From Chalara sp. BL73 (Eukaryota; Ascomycota; Leotiomycetes; Helotiales), in assembly GCA_918026815.1 (NCBI GenBank), contig CAKJVC010000170.1:91003-155002 (forward strand): a stretch of 64,000 nucleotides of DNA, written 5' to 3'. Below are positions 58,615 through 64,000 of the stretch, piece by piece. Under the pieces are notes generated by a model. It made no database searches. It saw nothing but the letters and a program-made list of their open reading frames with translations, and was not told the DNA's origin. The first letter of the stretch is position 1, and every line of letters starts with the position of its first letter. The position numbers were made by a program, and so were the translations under genes.

Positions 58615-60507
58615 ATGGATAGTCCCATCTATTTATATGAGGTCGCAGGCTGGTACTCCAAATTTCCGAACCTCCAATTTGAGCTGCTTGATAGCCTCGA
58701 AGGATTTGAGCATCCCTTTGGGAGCATGGAGTCACTCGAAACAATTTCATCCCATACCATTAAGCGCCAAACTCACATTACATCCGAAGAGACGGCCGTG
58801 TTATCAGATATTGCAGATTCTTCCAATAATGTCTCTACAGCTGGAGCCACACATAGGACACTCTCTACAGATCTCCTGCTCTTAAGTCTTAGACACTGTG
58901 TCTCGTGAGTTTTTTTTAATCAAAACTTGACAGAGGTGTACTAACCAAAGGCTACTTAGGTCAGATACTATGAAGTTACTAAAACTCTTCCAATGGCCTC
59001 ATCTCGCGTACCTAGACGTATCATATACCAACGACGAAATGGCAACTAGGAATCTTGCACGACTATCTTTACCAAATCTGAAAGTCTTAAAAATGAGGCT
59101 CTGTTTAAGATCTCAGGTACTAGCAGGAATACTCTTGCAACATCCGGGTCTATATTCATTAGATGTGCGAGAGAATCTTCTAAATGACGACTGTCTTCCT
59201 GCTTTTGGTCCATTATTGCAGACAAGAACTTGGCGGAATCAGCCGTTAGACGGCCGGCATGAAGCTCAAATTTTGAGTCTCCTCCCGCATTTGATAGATA
59301 TGATCCTGCTGGTTCTACAGAATTCGAAGCTAGTCAGATACGAGATATCGTGCCAAAGTTTGTTAGACCAGATGGGAAGGAGGCTTTTCAAAGGTACTGT
59401 CTAGAACATGGACAGATTCTCACTGAGAATGGCCGTATCTGTATTAATCAAGAAGATCCCTTGATGAGTGACACGAAATTGACTCAACTATACCTGTCTG
59501 GTAACCTCTTCTCCGTCGCCGGCATCACAAAGATAATGAAGGACTCTGGCAATCTCCAAGTCATTGATGTCGGGGCAACCATCCATGGGAAACATATCAT
59601 GCCCCGCAGCCATACTCCCAGAGATGTCCTGATGCTGCCGTCCATCAATGAGCTACTCGCACCTAAGTTCAGCACTTTTCTAACCGAGTTGAGAGTTCAC
59701 CATTATGTAGTGACCTCAATCCCAACCTTTGTTTTCTCGAATCGATCCGGTTTGACCTTGATGCGTTGGAGGAGGCAGAGAATTTAGGTCGCAATCTCAA
59801 AGCTGTTCACCAACATCGCTCGGATTTTTATTGACAAATCATCAGATTAAACGGTTGATTCTAACTCACATACCCACAAAATCTTATGGCCTAATGATCG
59901 AGGAACTGAAAAGTTTTCTTCGGGCATGTCGTGCTCAGGAGAGACTTATTCTTGCTGCAGCAGCAGAACAGATAAGTAATCGCCGAGCACCGAAGCTGCG
60001 GACTCAAATTCTTAAGGCTGGAATTTCTGTATCCAGCAAAGCCTCCACCAGACCATACATCGATCTCAGGCGACGCAGATGCTGATGTATTTCAAGCGCA
60101 GCTAGCCAATGACACCTTCTCGTTCTTCACAGATGCTTCCGGACCTTCAGACAGTACGTCCCATTTACCAGCAGCTGTTGGTTATCCAGTAGATCAGGAC
60201 GATATCGCCTACCCAAGAGAGCAAAACCACGCCTCCAATGCCATCCATGAGCGGTCTCATGAAAGGGATCTTGGTCGCTTGATGTCTACCCTTAGTCTTC
60301 GTAGCACATCGCCCACCCGAGGTAGCTCGTCACTTTGCACGTCCCCAATTGAGCCTCCAAATATTCCACCATATTCCACACTTGACGCTGCTTTACGGCT
60401 TGACTCGAAGCCTACATCGGTCAGGGGACAATGCCAAGGACAATGGGGAAAGGGAACTATTCGATGTTGTGACAGAGTTGAAGCAATTCCGAGCAGTGTG
60501 CCGATGA
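58615..60507 (+). pseudogene. Leucine-rich-repeat-type protein gene, probably 5'-truncated, frameshifted
   Basis: An ATG at 58615 opens a first exon. A good intron (58905-58959; GTGAGT, CTAAC, TTAG) joins it in frame to a segment with LRR pattern: FQWPHLAYLDVSY, LSLPNLKVLKMRL, LLQHPGLYSLDVRENLL. Further LRR-like sequence (KLTQLYLSGNLFSVAGI, GNLQVIDVG) is in another frame from about 59270. More frame changes near 59730 and 60025 lead to ADADVFQAQLANDTFSFF and finally NGERELFDVVTELKQFR, stop 60505-60507. At least four frame changes make it a pseudogene, or the consensus is faulty. The start is only 79 bp from the telomeric array and no N-terminal domain is seen, so the 5' part may have been lost at that junction. 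Confidence 0.65.
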
Positions 60508-61876
60508 TAAGTGGACCGGGATTATTAACTTGACATATTCTGGAGGCATTTGATTTGATTATTTTGTATGTCTGATACCAATTGCGTTGAGAAGATAAAG
60601 GCCAGTCATGAAGTCACTTGGTCGCATGATGAAGCAGCTGGAAGTTTTGCTATTTCCTGGGGAAGTCTCTAGATGCTCGAGTGCTCATGTTCGCTCCTCT
60701 TTTATGAGGCTGTCCCGTATGGCCTACTGTATTATTTTAGCGTAACCTCTATCAAAAGAAATGGAAATAACCCTCAACGTGTCGTAGGTTTGGGCAGAAG
60801 TGTACTACACTGATTGCTAGTGGTCCCTGACGTATTAGAAAGTTGTTGGTTACATTCACAAACGATCTATGCTTATAACCCCATTCCGAGGTTCATCGTT
60901 GTGAAAACGGGCCGCCGATAATTCGGAGAATTACTAATCTGCAGCCCCCTTCGGCCCCCCCCTTTCGACGTTTGCATGAACATACGTTGCTATAAGGGTT
61001 TGCTTGCCTTCATTTGAAACCTTATCCGAAATGAGGCCATTGACAGTTTGCGCCACACTCATTAATAGCACGACACCGTCTGGGTGTTATCGGGCGAGAG
61101 CCCCATCGTTCGACAATTGTTCCCCCACAATAAGCATCAGAATTACGTGTATTGGTGTGCTCTCCGGCGAGTGATACGACCTCTCCCCCTTGATGAAGGT
61201 TATACGGTGGAAACTATGGGTAAGGCCAAGCATTTTCTTACCATGGTTTAGTCATTCATATGTTATACAGTAGAGTGGAGGACAGCGGTTGCTCACCAAG
61301 TGTAGAACACTTTTCATAGCTTGTGCGAGAGAGGCAAAGAGGTCCACTAAAGAGTTTCGCAAGGGAACATCAAGGGTTTCTAACCACTTAGATGGCTGTT
61401 TTCAGCCGTTTGACTTCTCAGCCGTATAACTCTATTTGGGGTCGAGGGAAGTACAGTAAGCGCCCCTGATATCCCGTATTTGATTATGCTAAGCGAGGCT
61501 TAGGGGTCCATCCGAACGCCTCATATGCACAATCCTACCCATCAGATAGGCGTTCATGAAGCCACAAACTTTCACTTTTATTACAAGATGGGGAGATGCC
61601 CGTATTGTGCCCGACCTGCTTTCTTTGCATTTTTTGACAATAAAATGCACTCCCCACTCTCGTTTTGACAACCTCACACATCAACGGTTGTGGTAGTAGC
61701 CTCGAACTCAAAAAATAAGGCGAACTAGTAGGTGATGAAGACTGGCGGAAACAGCTAGATGATCGCAAGGCTGTATCATGTTTTTGGAGGCCAAAGCCGT
61801 AATATTCTGTTCTTGCCCGCCACGAGTTTTTCTTCTTGAGATAGTCGAAGGTAGCAGTATCCTAGAATCTGTTAAC
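60508..61876. other. Intergenic region, no gene supported
   Basis: 1.37 kb of normal composition. Short minus-strand frames (61489-61938) have no domain and overlap the next gene's promoter. No repeat was recognised. Confidence 0.5.
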
Positions 61877-62973
61877 ATGCTGCTCCCTGGATGGACCCCT
61901 CTTGTACGACGCCTATGTGCCTTTGCCGCCGTTCTCATTCTCGTGTAAGTGCTTCCTGCTCTTGGTCAAGAACAAATCTAACGTCTACCAGGCTGATCAC
62001 AACCTACCACTACTATCCCATATCCACTCACCCCATTCAACGCATCACCTCCAACACCGCCCACCTGGTACATGCGAACCTAAATACATCGAAACTCGCG
62101 CTAATCGAGAACCGACCATCCCGCAACTCACGCCGGTCCTCCTGCATTTCATTTCTGTGGTCCCGGCCTCCTGGCCCTTCCAACTGATGGGTTCTCCCGA
62201 ATCACTTGAATCCGTAAAAACGTCTCGAGCAATCCAAGCCCACATCCAGTCCGGGAAGCTAAACCTGACGCTCATCCCGCCAACACCACCACCTCGTCGC
62301 AAGAAGAAATCTCCGCCTTCCTCACCACCGAGTTCCTCTGGGGAACGCTGCTAGCCAAGAACAGCATAGAGAACGTGCTGATCTTCCAGACAGACTCGAT
62401 TCTCTGCGCGAACAGCCGGCGGAACCTGGATGACTGGCTGGAGTACGACTGGGTCGGCGCGCCGTGGGAACCGAGCTCAGCATGGGGGCAACGGCGGCCT
62501 GTCCCTGCGGCGCGTCAGCCGGGTGCTCGCGGCCATCCGCGCGAACCCTCCGCGGGGGGCGGGCGACCACCAGAAGACGTGTGGCTCACCGAACGCATGG
62601 CCAAGATGCCCGGTGCCAAGATGGCGAACAGGACCGTCTCGCTAAAGTTCAGCGGGGAGCTGCATTCCGGGTCGAGAGAGATCGGGGAGGCGGATGCGGG
62701 GATCGTGAAAGGGGCGGGCTCGTGAAGGGCATCGACGACTGGCGCGAAGGCGGGTACGAGCCGATGGGTTACCACATGGGAGGCAGCGGGAAGTATATGC
62801 ATCCGGGCGTGTGGGGCAATCCGGAGGCCCGGCAGCATTGCCCGGAGGTGAAGATGATTTTAAAGATGGATGCCGAGCGGTATATTCCTGGCGGGTGTGG
62901 TACTGCGTGGAAGAGAGATGCGGAGGTCGAGGATGAGGATGTGAGATTATTGGATCGGCTGAGCGCTTGGTAG
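61877..62973 (+). pseudogene. DUF5672-type (glycosyltransferase-like) protein gene with five frameshifts
   Basis: Fungal DUF5672 proteins are predicted Golgi-type glycosyltransferases with one N-terminal membrane segment. Here the ATG at 61877 gives MLLPGWTPLVRRLCAFAAVL, a likely membrane anchor, split by a 47-bp intron (61945-61991). Family blocks follow in order: KLALIENRP, then LLHFISVVPASWPFQLMG, LIFQTDSILCANS, DDWLEYDWVGAPW, GGLSLRRVSRVL, EDVWLTERMAKMPGAK, GIDDWREGGYEPMGYHMGG and CPEVKMILKMDAERYIPG. Stop at 62971-62973. One-base frame changes are needed near 62115, 62279, 62487, 62572 and 62715, mostly at GC-rich runs. All blocks are otherwise well conserved, which points to consensus errors as much as to decay. 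Confidence 0.78.
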
Positions 62974-63576
62974 GACCTTAGACCTGGGAAACTGTATACA
63001 AATATATATATCGGACTGGGGTATCAGGAGATGGCGTTCTGGTCATGGAAGACCTACGGACTTGAGGTATAGAAAATCTAGTTTCTAATTTATGAAGGCA
63101 TTTGGTGCTTTGGATTGTTGAGTGTCTGGCGTCTCATAAAATATATCAGCATTGCCGATGTGTAAGATAAAATTTATCTGCATTCTGTGTAGGTTTTTTA
63201 TGGCTACATAAAACTCGAAATCTGCTTCAAATCCTACTTTTCAATGTGTACAATGTTTTTGGGACATTTGACCATTGGATGACAGACAAAATTTGTAGTA
63301 AATTTATTGAGATTCTAATCAATAAGCAATTACATGAACTCTCATATTCATAGCAATAGCGTGGGATTAAATGTATATCATATTCTAGAACATTTGTAAG
63401 AGGTCATTTCTGTACGAGCTTCTCAATGCCTCAGAGCAAGAAGAAGCTAGTAGATTGTTCAAAATATTCTAGAACTGATATTTCACATGAAGAACCGTAA
63501 GGAGAGACGCATTTTCATTATGTAAGCCTGTTTTCGATGCAGCGCTACACTCATATACATGAAGGGATGACATATT
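62974..63576. other. Convergent intergenic region, nothing recognised
   Basis: Lies between the 3' ends of the plus-strand DUF5672-type gene and the minus-strand gene at the window end. AT-rich 3' flanks; TATATATAT near 63004. No gene. Confidence 0.5.
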
Positions 63577-64000
63577 CTACAAGGTAGGCTTCCAGGAGTG
63601 ATAAGGAGCGCTATTCATATGACCCCAGAAACTGTCCTCCGCAAACTCTCCTCCAAACTGATAGGTGTAGAAGTTCTGCCAGTTGTCATAGTCCACCATC
63701 TGTGGGTCGTGGATGGCAGCTGGATGCGCGATAGTGGTGAGGTTTCCAGAGATGAGATCGTGCAAGGGCTGTAAAGGCAATGTTTGAAATTTCGCTATAG
63801 TAGGTGTTGGCATTTGGTAAGATGTCCATGCCGCCCATGCCACTGCTCCCAGCTGGATGAGATAGGTGTGCTACCGCTTATGGAGTCGGTCATGTTGGAA
63901 ATAGTGGGTTGCGTGTACTGTGTTCCGTTCGTAGACGAGGCTGAGGACATGGAACTTTGACCGACGTTTTTGGTAATAGTTGTTAGATGGAGGTGGGATT
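63577..64000 (-). CDS. Partial gene, C-terminal part, unrecognised (possible regulator)
   Basis: Runs off the right edge. The minus strand reads a Ser/Thr/Gln-rich stretch (SSMSSASSTNGTQYTQ, then ISSSWEQWHG) near 63960-63850. After one or two frame changes near 63840 and 63780 it continues HDLISGNLTTIAHPAAIHD, MVDYDNWQNFYTYQFGGEF and ends ...YHSWKPTL, stop 63577-63579. Low-complexity Ser/Gln segments followed by an acidic/aromatic tail resemble C-termini of fungal Zn2Cys6 regulators, but no domain is visible. The frame changes mirror those in the two preceding genes. Confidence 0.4.

Overview
The window comes from a filamentous ascomycete (Pezizomycotina-type). The evidence is spliceosomal introns with CTAAC-like branch sites, a Zn2Cys6 regulator, a HET/NB-ARC/TPR NLR-type gene, a DUF5672-type glycosyltransferase-like gene, TTAGGG telomere repeats, and long AT-rich tracts whose retroelements carry the C-to-T/G-to-A damage of repeat-induced point mutation (RIP). 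I cannot name a genus.

Positions 1-43,986 are a gene-free RIP desert of nested transposons. Terminal dinucleotides, LTR pairs and target-site duplications (TSDs) resolve several elements: two complete Copia copies of one family (C1, 3056-8686 minus; C2, 37326-43063 plus), a truncated third copy (C3, from 16758), a Gypsy element with reverse transcriptase and integrase (D, 5' LTR at 17550), a second Copia family (A, 5' LTR at 25327), and a much younger hAT transposon (27141-30566) with 8-bp TSDs. The 3' LTRs of D, A and B lie 7-26 kb to the left in inverted orientation (10096-11136). Their flanking TSDs match those of the right-hand 5' LTRs. This is best explained by an inversion of about 26 kb between two inverted copies of the B LTR (10682-11136 and 36804-37256).

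Positions 44,000-49,870 are gene-bearing: a Zn2Cys6 transcription factor with an easily missed first exon, a PIF1-helicase relic split by a solo LTR, and a small secreted cysteine-rich protein gene. Positions 49,870-52,000 are again AT-rich, with a Copia 5' end (C4). A foldback element then precedes a HET-NB-ARC-TPR gene full of RIP-type stops (52276-55622), followed by an intact paralogue of the secreted protein (55901-56510). A hAT relic, a 142-bp dispersed repeat and a small GC island lead to exactly 25 perfect TTAGGG units (58387-58536) inside the sequence.

Right of the telomeric array the composition is ordinary. An LRR-type gene (probably 5'-truncated), a DUF5672-type gene and the C-terminal end of a minus-strand gene are all broken by several frameshifts, which may be decay or consensus errors. 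Overall the window looks like a fast-evolving, possibly former subtelomeric compartment with immune-type and secreted-protein genes between RIP-silenced transposons, joined through a telomere tract to a normal chromosomal region.
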